Assembly (NCBI GenBank): GCA_963735065.1 | Contig: CAVTJL010000001.1 | Span: forward strand, 124,001-188,000 | DNA length: 64,000 nucleotides | Source: CAVTJL01 sp963735065 | GTDB lineage: Bacteria > Pseudomonadota > Alphaproteobacteria > Geminicoccales > Geminicoccaceae | Direction: 5' to 3' | In this document: one piece after another, positions 1 to 8,049 of the stretch | Layout of the letters: the number at the start of each line of letters is the position of its first letter | Numbering within the stretch: the stretch's first letter is position 1 | Program-made: the position numbers and the translations under genes | Notes under the pieces: generated by a model | Database searches by the model: none | What the model was told of the DNA's origin: nothing | Seen by the model: the letters and a program-made list of their open reading frames with translations, nothing else

Positions 1-978
1 GGCAAGACGCAGATCAAGGAATTCGCCGACTTCCCGACGCTCGAGCAGCTTCCCTTGTGGGGCTTCGACGGCAGCTCCACCATGCAGGCCGAGGGGCGCA
101 GCTCCGACTGCGTGCTGAAGCCCGTCGCGGTCTACCCGGACGGCGCTCGGACGAACGGTGTCCTCGTGATGTGCGAGGTCATGATGCCTGACGGCGAGAC
201 ACCGCACCCCTCGAACAAGCGCGCCACCATCCTCGACGACGAGGGGGCCTGGTTCGGCTTCGAGCAGGAGTATTTCTTCTACAAGGACGGCCGTCCGCTG
301 GGCTTCCCGGCGCAGGGCTACCCGGCCCCGCAGGGCCCCTACTACACGGGCGTCGGCTACAGCAATGTGGGCGACGTGGCCCGCAAGATCGTCGAGGAGC
401 ATCTCGACCTCTGCCTCCACGCCGGCATCAACCACGAAGGCATCAACGCCGAGGTGGCGAAGGGCCAGTGGGAGTTCCAGATCTTCGGCAAGGGCTCCAA
501 AAAGGCCGCCGACGAGATGTGGATGGCGCGTTACCTGCTGCTGCGCCTGACCGAGAAGTACTGCATCGACATCGAGTTCCACTGCAAGCCGCTGGGCGAC
601 ACGGACTGGAACGGCTCCGGCATGCACTGCAACTTCTCCACCGCCTACATGCGGGAGAAGGGCGGCAAGGCCTATTTCGAGGCGCTGATGGGGGCCTTCG
701 AGGAGGCGCGCGCGGACCACATCGCCGTCTACGGGCCTGACAACCACATGCGGCTCACCGGCAAGCACGAGACGCAGTCGATCCACACCTTCAGCTACGG
801 CGTGGCCGATCGTGGCGCCTCGATCCGCGTGCCGCACAGCTTCGTCAGGAACGACTACAAGGGCTATCTCGAGGATCGCCGTCCGAACTCGCAAGGCGAC
901 CCCTACCAGATCGCCTCGCAGGTCCTGAAGACGATCGCCTCCGTCCCGACCGAGGGCAAGGCGACCGCGGCCGCCTGA
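1..978 (+). CDS. glnII: Glutamine synthetase type II (GlnII), 5' end outside window
   Basis: This gene makes glutamine from glutamate, ammonia and ATP in the cytoplasm. The frame is open from base 1 and gives 325 residues. Type II enzymes have about 330-345 residues, so only about 20 N-terminal residues are missing. Diagnostic segments are LWGFDGSSTMQA near the visible N-terminus, the metal-ligand strand WFGFEQEYFF, GINAEVAKGQWEFQ, GSGMHCNFST and the ending GDPYQIASQVLKTI. These match the eukaryote-like class found in rhizobia and actinomycetes, not the type I dodecamer. A type I gene follows 356 bp downstream on the same strand, so the cell has both classes. A hairpin just after the stop suggests separate transcription. 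I am confident of the family. Confidence 0.96.
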   Translation, partial: GKTQIKEFADFPTLEQLPLWGFDGSSTMQAEGRSSDCVLKPVAVYPDGARTNGVLVMCEVMMPDGETPHPSNKRATILDDEGAWFGFEQEYFFYKDGRPLGFPAQGYPAPQGPYYTGVGYSNVGDVARKIVEEHLDLCLHAGINHEGINAEVAKGQWEFQIFGKGSKKAADEMWMARYLLLRLTEKYCIDIEFHCKPLGDTDWNGSGMHCNFSTAYMREKGGKAYFEALMGAFEEARADHIAVYGPDNHMRLTGKHETQSIHTFSYGVADRGASIRVPHSFVRNDYKGYLEDRRPNSQGDPYQIASQVLKTIASVPTEGKATAAA

Positions 979-1334
979 CCGAGGCCCATCCGATCGAGGG
1001 CCCTGCCCGGCAGTCCCGACCCATGCATGGGCGGAGCGCCGGGCGGGGCCGCCTCCCCTTCTCGTGACCAGCGCCTGAAGCAGACCGAGGTGCGACCAGC
1101 CCTCAGACAAGGATAGCCCCTCCCCATCCCCCTTGGGACACCGGCCCCTCCGCGGCCCGGCTCCCATGCTCCTCGTCGCGTCCGATGCGTCGCCGGCTGA
1201 TCTGCCGGCGTACGCTGCCCCTTGCGCACGCCCTACGATCCATGGGAATTGAAGGCGCCGCCCGTCACGAGGGCGGTCGAGGGGAGGTCGTGCCATGGGA
1301 GCGGGCGCGGCCCGCTGACGAGGGAAGGTCGACA
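979..1334. other. glnII-glnA intergenic region
   Basis: This 356-bp gap holds the hairpin described separately and must contain the glnA promoter if glnA is transcribed on its own. The glnA frame is open upstream to 1185, but that extension does not resemble glutamine synthetase. I looked for a sigma-54 GG-N10-GC element, as nitrogen control would predict, and found no convincing one. Confidence 0.4.
999..1050 (+). terminator. Strong hairpin after glnII
   Basis: GGCCCTGCCCGGC (999-1011) pairs with GCCGGGCGGGGCC (1038-1050) over 13 positions, one of them G-T, with a 26-base loop. It starts 20 bases after the glnII stop. No T-run follows, only a pyrimidine-rich stretch, so it may be a 3'-end stabiliser and not a classical intrinsic terminator. 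Confidence 0.5.
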
Positions 1335-2765
1335 ATGACACTGGGCTGCAAGACGTCGTCCGACGTCATGAAGGCGATCAAGAGCAACGGCGTCGAGATG
1401 GTGGACATCCGGTTCACCGACATGCCCGGCATGTGGCAGCACACCTCCTATCCGGTGCAGTGCTTCGAGCAGGACGGCATCGACGAGGGCCTGGGCTTCG
1501 ACGGCTCGTCGATCCGCGGCTTCAAGGTGATCAACGAGTCCGACATGCTCTTGATGCCGGACCCGACCACGGCCTTCATCGATCCCTTCATGGCCCACAA
1601 GACCCTGGTCATGATCGCCGACGTCAAGGACCCGGTGACCAAGGAATTCTATCCTCGCGACCCGCGCGGCGTGGCCAAGAAGGCCGAGGCCTACCTCAAG
1701 TCGACCGGGCTCGGCGACACCGCCTTCTTCGGCCCCGAGGCCGAGTTCTTCGTCTTCGACGACGTGCGCTACGGCACCGGCCAGCACTTCTCGAGCTACA
1801 GCGTGAACTCGGCCGAGGGCCACTGGAACACCAACCGCGAGGAGGGCCCGAACCTCGGCTACAAGATCCGGCCGAAGGAGGGCTATTTCCCGGTTCCTCC
1901 GAGCGACAGCCTGGCCGACCTGCGCGCCGAGATGGCGCTCACCATGATCAAGATCGGCCTGACGGTGGAGTGCCAGCACCACGAGGTGGCGACCGCCGGC
2001 CAGTGCGAGATCGACATGCGGTTCGACAAGATGGTGGCCATGGCCGACCATCAGATGAAGTACAAGTATGTGGTGAAGCAGGTCGCCAACAAGAACGGCA
2101 AGACGGCCACCTTCATGCCCAAGCCGCTCTTCGGCGACAACGGCTCGGGCATGCACTGCCACCAGTCGATCTGGAAGGACGGCAAGCCGCTCTTCGCCGA
2201 CAGCGCCGGCTATGCGGGCCTGTCCGACATGTGCAAGTGGTACATCGGCGGCCTGCTGCGGCACGCGCCGGCGATCCTCGCCTTCGCGGCCCCCACGACC
2301 AACAGCTACCGCCGCCTGGTGCCGGGCTACGAGGCGCCGGTGAACCTCGCCTGGTCGCTCCGCAACCGCTCGGCCGCCTGCCGCATCCCGATGTACAGCG
2401 ACAGCCCCAAGGCCAAGCGGGTCGAGTTCCGCTGCCCCGATCCCTCCTGCAACCCCTATCTCGCCTTCGCCGCCATGCTGATGGCGGGCCTGGACGGCAT
2501 CCGGAACAAGATCGACCCGGGCGATCCGATCGACAAGAACATCTACGACCTGCCTCCCGAGGAGGCGGCGCTCATCAGGCAGGTGCCGGGCTCGCTGCCC
2601 GACGCCCTGACGGCGCTCGAGGAGGACCACGAGTTCCTCATCGAGGGCGACGTCTTCACGCCCGACCTCATCCACACCTACATCGACTACAAGCGCTCGG
2701 CCGAGGTCGACCCGATGCGGCTCCGCCCGCACCCCTACGAGCTCTTCCTCTACTACGACTGCTGA
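1335..2765 (+). CDS. glnA: Glutamine synthetase type I (GlnA)
   Basis: This is a 476-residue type I glutamine synthetase, the usual length for the dodecameric enzyme. The metal ligands are present: the two Glu of FGPEAEFF, the Glu of QHHEVA and GQCEID, the first His of GSGMHCHQS, and the Glu of RVEFRCPDP. Glutamate and nucleotide residues occur in NSYRRLVPGYEAP and NRSAACRIP. NIYDLPPEEA carries the tyrosine that GlnE adenylylates in regulated enzymes, so post-translational control is likely. The ATG at 1335 is chosen because AGGGAAGG lies just upstream and the family N-terminus begins here. The upstream open frame to 1185 is ignored. A terminator follows, and a divergent paralogue starts 164 bp later. 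Confidence 0.97.
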   Translation: MTLGCKTSSDVMKAIKSNGVEMVDIRFTDMPGMWQHTSYPVQCFEQDGIDEGLGFDGSSIRGFKVINESDMLLMPDPTTAFIDPFMAHKTLVMIADVKDPVTKEFYPRDPRGVAKKAEAYLKSTGLGDTAFFGPEAEFFVFDDVRYGTGQHFSSYSVNSAEGHWNTNREEGPNLGYKIRPKEGYFPVPPSDSLADLRAEMALTMIKIGLTVECQHHEVATAGQCEIDMRFDKMVAMADHQMKYKYVVKQVANKNGKTATFMPKPLFGDNGSGMHCHQSIWKDGKPLFADSAGYAGLSDMCKWYIGGLLRHAPAILAFAAPTTNSYRRLVPGYEAPVNLAWSLRNRSAACRIPMYSDSPKAKRVEFRCPDPSCNPYLAFAAMLMAGLDGIRNKIDPGDPIDKNIYDLPPEEAALIRQVPGSLPDALTALEEDHEFLIEGDVFTPDLIHTYIDYKRSAEVDPMRLRPHPYELFLYYDC

Positions 2766-2805
2766 GGCGGCCGGGCGCCGATCGCGCCAGGGAGCTTCCT
2801 AGAGC

Positions 2806-2834
2806 GGGCGGTCCCTCCGGGGGCCGCCCTTTCT
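2806..2834 (+). terminator. Rho-independent terminator after glnA
   Basis: GGGCGG (2806-2811) pairs with CCGCCC (2824-2829). An inner CCC/GGG pairing is possible, and TTTCT follows directly. It sits 40 bases after the glnA stop and separates glnA from the downstream paralogue. Confidence 0.7.
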
Positions 2835-2929
2835 CGTTGCGCCGGCGTAGCCTTGGCCAAAGCCCGCCGCAGCGATTAAAGTCCCGGCGCCCGTCGCGGC
2901 GGCGGCGGCATTCGGGGGGTGCGGGGAGC

Positions 2930-4339
2930 ATGACGGAGGCAGGCGCGATCCGCGAGCGGATCGAGCAGGAAGGCATCAGGATCGTCGATTTCCGCTTCAC
3001 CGACCTGGTCGGCCGGTGGCGGCGCACGGCGCTCGAGGCCGCGGCGGTGGACGAGAGCCGCCTCGAGCACGGGCTCATGATCGACGGCTCGGCGGTGGCC
3101 GGCTGGCGCGACATCAGCCAGTCGGACCTCATGCTCAGGCCCGATCTCGATGCCGTCTTCACCGATCCCTTCAGCGCCCAGCCGACCCTCGTCATCCTCT
3201 GCGATGCCGCCGAGCCCGCCACCGGCATGGGCTATGAGCGGGACCCGCGCTCGACCGCGGCCCGGGCCGAGGCCTGGCTCGCCGGCTCCGGCATCGCCGA
3301 GAGCGCCCTCGTCGGCGTCGACCTCGGCTTTTTTCTCTTCGACGATGTGCGGGTGGAGCTGGGCTCGGGGCGCTGCGGCTACGAGCTCAAGGGCAGCGAG
3401 AGCGCCGCGGCCGCGTCCCAGCCCTACCGGCCGGGCAATCCGGGCCACCGCCCGCAGCCGGGCGGCGCCCAGCTGGCCCTCTCGCCCGCCGACCATCTGG
3501 GCGACATCCGGGCCGAGATCGCGACCATGCTGGCCTCGCTCGGCGTGGGCGGCCTGCAGCAGGACCACGGGGCGGCACCGCAGCAGGGCCGCCTCGGCTT
3601 CGCCGCCGGCCCGCTGCTCGCCACCGCCGACCGCCTGCAGATGGTGAAGTACGTCGTGCACCAGGTGGCCGCCTCCTACGGCAAGAGCGCCACCTTCATG
3701 GCACGGCCGCTGGCCGAGGAGCCGGGCTCGGCCCTCGCCATCCAGCAGTCGCTGTGGCGCGGCACGCGGCCGCTCTTCGCCGGCCAGGGCTATGCCGACC
3801 TCAGCCCCACCTGCCTCAGCTTCATCGCCGGCATCATGCGCCACGCGCCGGCCTTGAACGCCTTCACCAACCCCACGACCAACAGCTACCGCCGCCTGCG
3901 CCCGCGGGCCGAGGAGCCCACGCTCCTGGCCTACGCCGCCCACAACCGCTCGGCCGCGATCCGCATCCCCTATGCCGCCGCCCCCGCCGGCAAGCGCATC
4001 GAGGTCCGCTTCCCCGACCCCAGCGCCAACCCCTACCTCGCCTTCACCGCCATCCTCATGGCCGGCATCGACGGCATCGAGCGCAAGCTCGAGCCCGGCG
4101 ACGCCATGGACCGCAATCTTTATGACCTCATGCCCGAGGACATCGAGGAGCTGCCGACGGTCGCGTTCTCGCTCGGCGCCGCGCTCGACGCCCTCGAGCA
4201 CGACCAGGACTTTTTGCTCCGCGGCGAGGTGATGAGCGACGAGCTGCTGCGCGCGTATATCGAGGTGAAAAGAAAAGAGCTGGAGCAGGTCGAGGCGACC
4301 CCGCATCCGGTGGAGATGTCGCTGTATTATGGGTTGTGA
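2930..4339 (+). CDS. Glutamine synthetase-like protein lacking most metal ligands (probable pseudoenzyme)
   Basis: This 469-residue protein aligns along its length with the GlnA encoded just upstream. Five of the six classical metal-ligand positions are changed. GPEAEFF has become GVDLGFF, so the two Glu are Asp and Gly. The Glu of QHHEVA has become His in QQDHGA. The Glu of GQCEID has become Arg in QQGRLG. The catalytic-site His of GSGMHCHQS has become Ala in GSALAIQQS. Only the last Glu (RIEVRFPDP) remains. Glutamate/ATP-side motifs NSYRRL, NRSAAIRIP and the tyrosine loop NLYDLMPED are kept. The frame is intact over 1.4 kb, so selection for some function is likely. It could form mixed rings with GlnA, bind a ligand, or bind the adenylyltransferase or PII. 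Classical synthetase activity is improbable. It may also descend from gamma-glutamyl ligases, but those keep the metal site. Confidence 0.88.
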   Translation: MTEAGAIRERIEQEGIRIVDFRFTDLVGRWRRTALEAAAVDESRLEHGLMIDGSAVAGWRDISQSDLMLRPDLDAVFTDPFSAQPTLVILCDAAEPATGMGYERDPRSTAARAEAWLAGSGIAESALVGVDLGFFLFDDVRVELGSGRCGYELKGSESAAAASQPYRPGNPGHRPQPGGAQLALSPADHLGDIRAEIATMLASLGVGGLQQDHGAAPQQGRLGFAAGPLLATADRLQMVKYVVHQVAASYGKSATFMARPLAEEPGSALAIQQSLWRGTRPLFAGQGYADLSPTCLSFIAGIMRHAPALNAFTNPTTNSYRRLRPRAEEPTLLAYAAHNRSAAIRIPYAAAPAGKRIEVRFPDPSANPYLAFTAILMAGIDGIERKLEPGDAMDRNLYDLMPEDIEELPTVAFSLGAALDALEHDQDFLLRGEVMSDELLRAYIEVKRKELEQVEATPHPVEMSLYYGL

Positions 4340-4525
4340 GGGCAGAATGTCGACGCGGCCAGTACGCCGCTGTAAGCGAGCCGTGGTCGGGGCGACCGCC
4401 TTCACATTCTGATCTTGCGCGCATCAGCTGAGCACGCAGCATTTTTCCTTTTTTCTTGCGCAGCCGATGCGTTGGAGGAAGCCTGTTCGCGTCGCGGTCA
4501 GTCTGACAAAAGTGAATGGCTTTGC

Positions 4526-5017
4526 ATGTCTACAATTTATATGATTTAGGGATTTCTCGGCGCCGGAAAGACAACTCATTCACTGGCGCTCGCAAGACAG
4601 ACGGGTGCCGTACATCTCAATGCAGATGACTGGTGCTTCGAGAACTTCCCGCCTGCTGAGATCCAGGAGGCCTGGAATGCCTGCTTCCGAAGAGCCGTGG
4701 CGGCTCTCCTTACAGAGGCGGCAAGGCTCGTTGAGAGTGAACGGAACGTTATTCTCGACTTCGGCTTCTGGGACAGATCATCGAGAGATCACATCCGCGA
4801 TCTGGCCGAGAGGCTGGGAGCGCAGGTTCGTCATCATTACGTCTTCGCGCCGGACCATATCCTGCGCGAGCGCATAGCCGCACGCCACGGTGCCCTTGCC
4901 CAAAGAAACATCGAGCGGTTCGACGAGGTCAGATCGCTCTTCGAGGAGCCTGGGCCGGACGAGCCGCATAGACAGATCGATGCTTGGGACGATGCCCCAG
5001 GCGTCGGCAGACGATAG
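4526..5017 (+). pseudogene. P-loop kinase-like ATP-binding protein with in-frame TAG
   Basis: The frame starts at ATG 4526 and reads MSTIYMI, then TAG (4547-4549), then GFLGAGKTTHSLALARQ, which is a Walker A motif. It continues without interruption to 5017. Other recognisable parts are LNADDWC, VILDFGFWDRSSRD (second-strand and lid-type region) and FEEPGPDE near the end. This is the layout of small AAA/zeta-like kinases of about 165 residues. The stop lies two codons before the first glycine of the P-loop. No good start codon follows until the GTG at 4697, past the ATP site. A single TAY-to-TAG change would explain it. It is probably inactive unless the stop is read through or is a sequence error. 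Confidence 0.75.
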
Positions 5018-5148
5018 ATTATCCGACCGGAACAGACTTTAGCTTTATCGTTTCAAGGCGGATTCGACATGATATCGCCACCCGCTATTGTTCGAGCCCC
5101 ACCGTGTTCTTTATGAGCGCGAGATGCGTCCGCCCGACCGACGATGGC

Positions 5149-5175
5149 GTGGGCCCGCATCCGGCGCGGGCCCAC
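5149..5175. repeat. Perfect 10-bp inverted repeat
   Basis: GTGGGCCCGC (5149-5158) and GCGGGCCCAC (5166-5175) are perfect inverted copies with a 7-base loop. The repeat lies 36 bp past the end of the nucleoside-hydrolase remnant on its strand, where a transcription end would be expected. Neither side has a T-run. Confidence 0.5.
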
Positions 5176-5210
5176 CCAAAGAAATCGATCGAAGCCGGCG
5201 ACTCCTTTTC

Positions 5211-5671
5211 TCAATCCGTCTTCACCGGCCGCGTCAGCAGGTCCGTGTAGAGCTTCCAAAAACGGTCCTGGTCGATGCTCAACACCACCTTGGCCTTCTG
5301 GGTGCCGGCCGGCGGGTTTTTCGCGTAGCCCAGGACCCGGCCGTAGTCGGGGCCGAAGACCGTGTCGACGTCGAGCCAGAGATCCTGGCTCTCGGTGACG
5401 AGCGTGGGGTCGAGCAGGATGGCCGTGGCGATGGTGTCCCACACCTCGGCCTTGGCTCCGGGATCGTTCTTGAAGGTGTCGGCGTATTCGGCCTTGAAGA
5501 GCGCGCCGACGGGCGTGCCGCTGTCGCTCACCTTGTCGTAGACGTCCTTGCCGAAACGGGTCTTGTCGGTGACGTCGAGCGGGATCACGACCTTCTCGAT
5601 CGGCTCGCGCATCACGATCCGCGCAGCTTCGGGATCGAGCCGGACGTTCCTGGCAAGGCCGCGCTTCTGCC
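5211..5671 (-). pseudogene. C-terminal half of an inosine/uridine-preferring nucleoside hydrolase
   Basis: The frame on the minus strand reads NVRLDPEAARIV, KVVIPLDVTDKT and later AILLDPTLVTESQDLWLDVD, ending VKTD. These are the conserved second-half segments of the nucleoside hydrolase family (about 310-350 residues), which cleaves the N-glycosidic bond of ribonucleosides. The N-terminal DTDxGxDD calcium-binding motif is missing. The region where it should be is occupied by the carbonic anhydrase gene, whose stop codon is at 5672-5674. About 150 residues of homology remain, beginning near 5660. A deletion or rearrangement that fused this tail to the carbonic anhydrase 3' end is the simplest explanation. 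Confidence 0.8.
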
Positions 5672-6271
5672 CTACCCCGCCGCGCGGCCGGCCTCCGTCG
5701 CGCCGGCGATCTCGGCCAACCGTCCGGTCTTCACGTCGTAGACGTACCCATAGATCGGGACATCCTTCGGGACCAGGGGATGGGTGCGGATGCGCCGGAC
5801 GTCGTCGGTGACGCTCGCCGCCTGGTCCTTGATCGTGAGCCAGCGGACATAGCGCCCGGCGGGCGACCCGCCTTCTGTCTTCTGGTTGCGCCAGCCCTGC
5901 TGCCCGTAGGCGGCCGTAGCGAGGCTTTCGGCCAGCAAATCGCCCATCACCTCGTCCGAAAAGAGCTCCATGCCGCAGTCGGTGTGGTGGATGACGAACC
6001 ACTCGCGCGTGCCGAGCAGCTTGTGCGAGATGACGAGCGAGCGGATGGCGTCGTCGCTGGCCCTGCCGCCGGCGTTGCGCACGACATGGGCATCGCCCTC
6101 GGCGAGGCCGGCAAAGCCGGCCGGGTCGAGCCTCGCGTCCATGCAGGTGAGGATCGCGAAGCGCCGTGCCGGCGGCATCGCCAGCTTGCCCTTGTCGCCG
6201 AAGCTGCTGGCGTAGCGCTCGTTGGCGTCGAGCACCTCCTGGTGGACCTGGGTGCGTGCCGTGCCGGCCAT
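5672..6271 (-). CDS. Beta-class carbonic anhydrase
   Basis: This 199-residue enzyme interconverts CO2 and bicarbonate. The zinc site is visible as Cys-Met-Asp-Ala-Arg in ILTCMDARLDP (about residues 42-47) and HHTDCGM (about 94-100), which is the C-x-D-x-R and H-x2-C pattern of beta carbonic anhydrases. VVRNAGGRASDDAIRS between them is also typical. The ATG at 6271 has GGGAGGG eight bases upstream. Its 3' end abuts the nucleoside-hydrolase remnant directly. The upstream neighbour is the divergent RTX gene. Confidence 0.94.
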   Translation of the reverse strand: MAGTARTQVHQEVLDANERYASSFGDKGKLAMPPARRFAILTCMDARLDPAGFAGLAEGDAHVVRNAGGRASDDAIRSLVISHKLLGTREWFVIHHTDCGMELFSDEVMGDLLAESLATAAYGQQGWRNQKTEGGSPAGRYVRWLTIKDQAASVTDDVRRIRTHPLVPKDVPIYGYVYDVKTGRLAEIAGATEAGRAAG

Positions 6272-6428
6272 GCCGTTGCCCTCCCTGCGTTGACGTCGCC
6301 CGGGGCCGGACCGGAGGCTGCGGCACCCGGTTCATCATACCAGCCTCGCTGGCTTGCCGCCATCGGCCGCCCGGGCGTATCATTCACGATTGCCTCCTTA
6401 GAACTTGGCTGGATCGGGAGTGCGGGCC

Positions 6429-7521
6429 ATGTCCATGATCTTCGTCGGCGCCAAGAATGCGAGCCTCGGGCCGATCCCACTCGTGGGCGGTGCGATCCCC
6501 ACTGACTTCGCGCATTCCTACCTCGTCTACGAGAACGATGCGGGCCAGCGGTTCGTCACCTCGCTGACCGACAGGAGCGACCTGTCGTTACGACACCCGT
6601 TCGGCAGGTTCGACGTGACCCAGATCAACACGCCCTATGCCCAGGCCGAGGAGAGCCGGGCCCCGGAGCATGTCGAGACGCCGCTCGACCTCGGCGGGCG
6701 AAGCGCCGACGACGTCTGGAACATCATCACGCAGCACGCAGAAGAGATAAAGGAAGAGGCGCCGGTCTATAACCCGCTCGCTCAGAACTCGAACTCGTTC
6801 GTGACCTCGCTCCTCAATGTCGTCGGCATCGATTACAAGACGGAGCTGCCGCCCTTCGATGGCGAGCACGCGACGAGCGGCACGCACGGACCGGCCAAGG
6901 CCTATCCCGGCATCGCCAACGATCTCGACTTCGACTACGTCCTGCACGGCACGGGCGCCGGTGACGTGCTGCACGGTGCCGGGAGCGGACAGGCTGTCGG
7001 GCGAGGACGGCAACGACGTCGTCCAGGGTGGCCGCGGCAACGATGCGCTCTCGGGCGGCGCCGGCGACGATGAGCTCTTCGGCGGCAAGGGCCGCGACAT
7101 CCTCGACGGCGGCGCCGGCAACGACGAGATGAGCGGCGGACGCGGGAAGGACACGTTCGTCGTCACCCAGGAGAATGCGGGCGCGACCGACACGATCCTG
7201 GACTTCGCGCCCGGCGCCAAGGGCGACCGCCTCGACCTCGAGGTTCTCCTCGACCTGCACACGCTGGCCGACGTGACGGGACACATGACGGAAGTCGCCG
7301 GCCATGTGCAGCTGGACCTCGCGCAGGCCGGCGGAGGCTCGGTCATTTTCGAGAACGTCGCCGCCATCGGCGCCTTCAAGGCCGCGAATTTCCAGCTCGC
7401 CCCGGACGCCGTCGCCAGCGAGGCAGATCCCGCGACAGCGCCCGCGCTTCATGGCGGCGCCGGGCCGAGCATCGCCGCCCTCGTCGATCATCCGAGCGCG
7501 GTCCAGGACGCGGTCGCCTAG
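6429..7521 (+). pseudogene. RTX (Ca2+-binding nonapeptide) protein with frameshift near 6987
   Basis: ATG 6429, preceded by GGGAG, opens a frame with an N-terminal domain of about 170 residues. This includes FAHSYLVYEN and NSNSFVTSLLNVVGID, which hint at a permuted NlpC/P60-like fold, though I cannot assign it. RTX repeats then begin (GDVLHGAGSG). The frame is lost at about 6987 and continues one base later as DRLSGEDGND, followed by repeats every nine residues up to GRGKDTFVV and a C-terminal RTX-type beta domain (DTILDFAPGAKGDRL). Removing one base restores the frame. Deletion of two bases from a Gly codon explains it equally well, because that Gly would restore exact nine-residue spacing. 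No signal peptide is seen, as expected for type I secretion. No type I exporter is in the window. Confidence 0.8.
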
Positions 7522-7578
7522 GAAAGGCGAGCCTTCAGGCTGCGCCCAGAGAGCGGGCCGGGCGCGCCAGGGCCGGCG

Positions 7579-7959
7579 CTAATCCTTCGGCACGGGCCGG
7601 GGCTTGCGCTCCTCGTCGATCGCCACATAGGTGAAGTGGCCCTCGGTCACCTGGACCTCCTCGCCCGTGCGGCCGCGCTTGGCCCAGCTCTCGACCAGGA
7701 CGGTGAGCGAGGTGTTGCCGACGCGCACGACCTCGGCGTAGCAGCTCACGAGATCGCCCACGAGGACGGGGCGGTGGAACTTCATGCCCTCGATCGCGAT
7801 CGTGGCGACGCGGCCGCCGGCGCGGTCGTAGGCGACGATGCCGCCGGCTATGTCCATCTGGGCCAGAAGCCAGCCGCCGAAGATGTCGCCGGCGGGGTTC
7901 GTGTCGGCCGGCATGGCGAGGCTGCGGACGGCGGGCGCTTGACGTCGGAGGTCGGGCAT
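7579..7959 (-). CDS. Acyl-CoA thioesterase, YciA-like hotdog fold
   Basis: This 126-residue hotdog protein probably hydrolyses acyl-CoA thioesters in the cytoplasm. The signature PADTNPAGDIFGGWLLAQMD at residues 16-35, with the catalytic Asp in AGDIFGGW, matches YciA/BFIT-type thioesterases. VGNTSLTVLVESW and TEGHFTYVAID are the later conserved strands. GGAAGG lies just before the ATG at 7959. It is divergent from parE, 90 bp away. Confidence 0.92.
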   Translation of the reverse strand: MPDLRRQAPAVRSLAMPADTNPAGDIFGGWLLAQMDIAGGIVAYDRAGGRVATIAIEGMKFHRPVLVGDLVSCYAEVVRVGNTSLTVLVESWAKRGRTGEEVQVTEGHFTYVAIDEERKPRPVPKD

Positions 7960-8049
7960 GGCCTTCCATGGTGCCGTGTTGACCCCGACGATCCTGACCG
8001 GCCCGCCGTGGCCGGTCAAGCTCACCCCCTCGCCCGGATCTCGTACCGC

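Noticed and set aside
1190..1334. N-terminal extension of GlnA starting at 1185
   Set aside because: The extension is Arg/Gly-rich and unlike any glutamine synthetase, while ATG 1335 has a good ribosome site.
1433..4339. A single 2.9-kb open frame spanning glnA in the wrong frame and the third synthetase gene
   Set aside because: Only the part after 2930 resembles a protein family. The first half is an out-of-frame reading of glnA, favoured by high GC content.
4547..4549. Programmed UAG decoding (pyrrolysine or readthrough) in the kinase gene
   Set aside because: No readthrough context or special tRNA is seen. A single point mutation or base error explains it.
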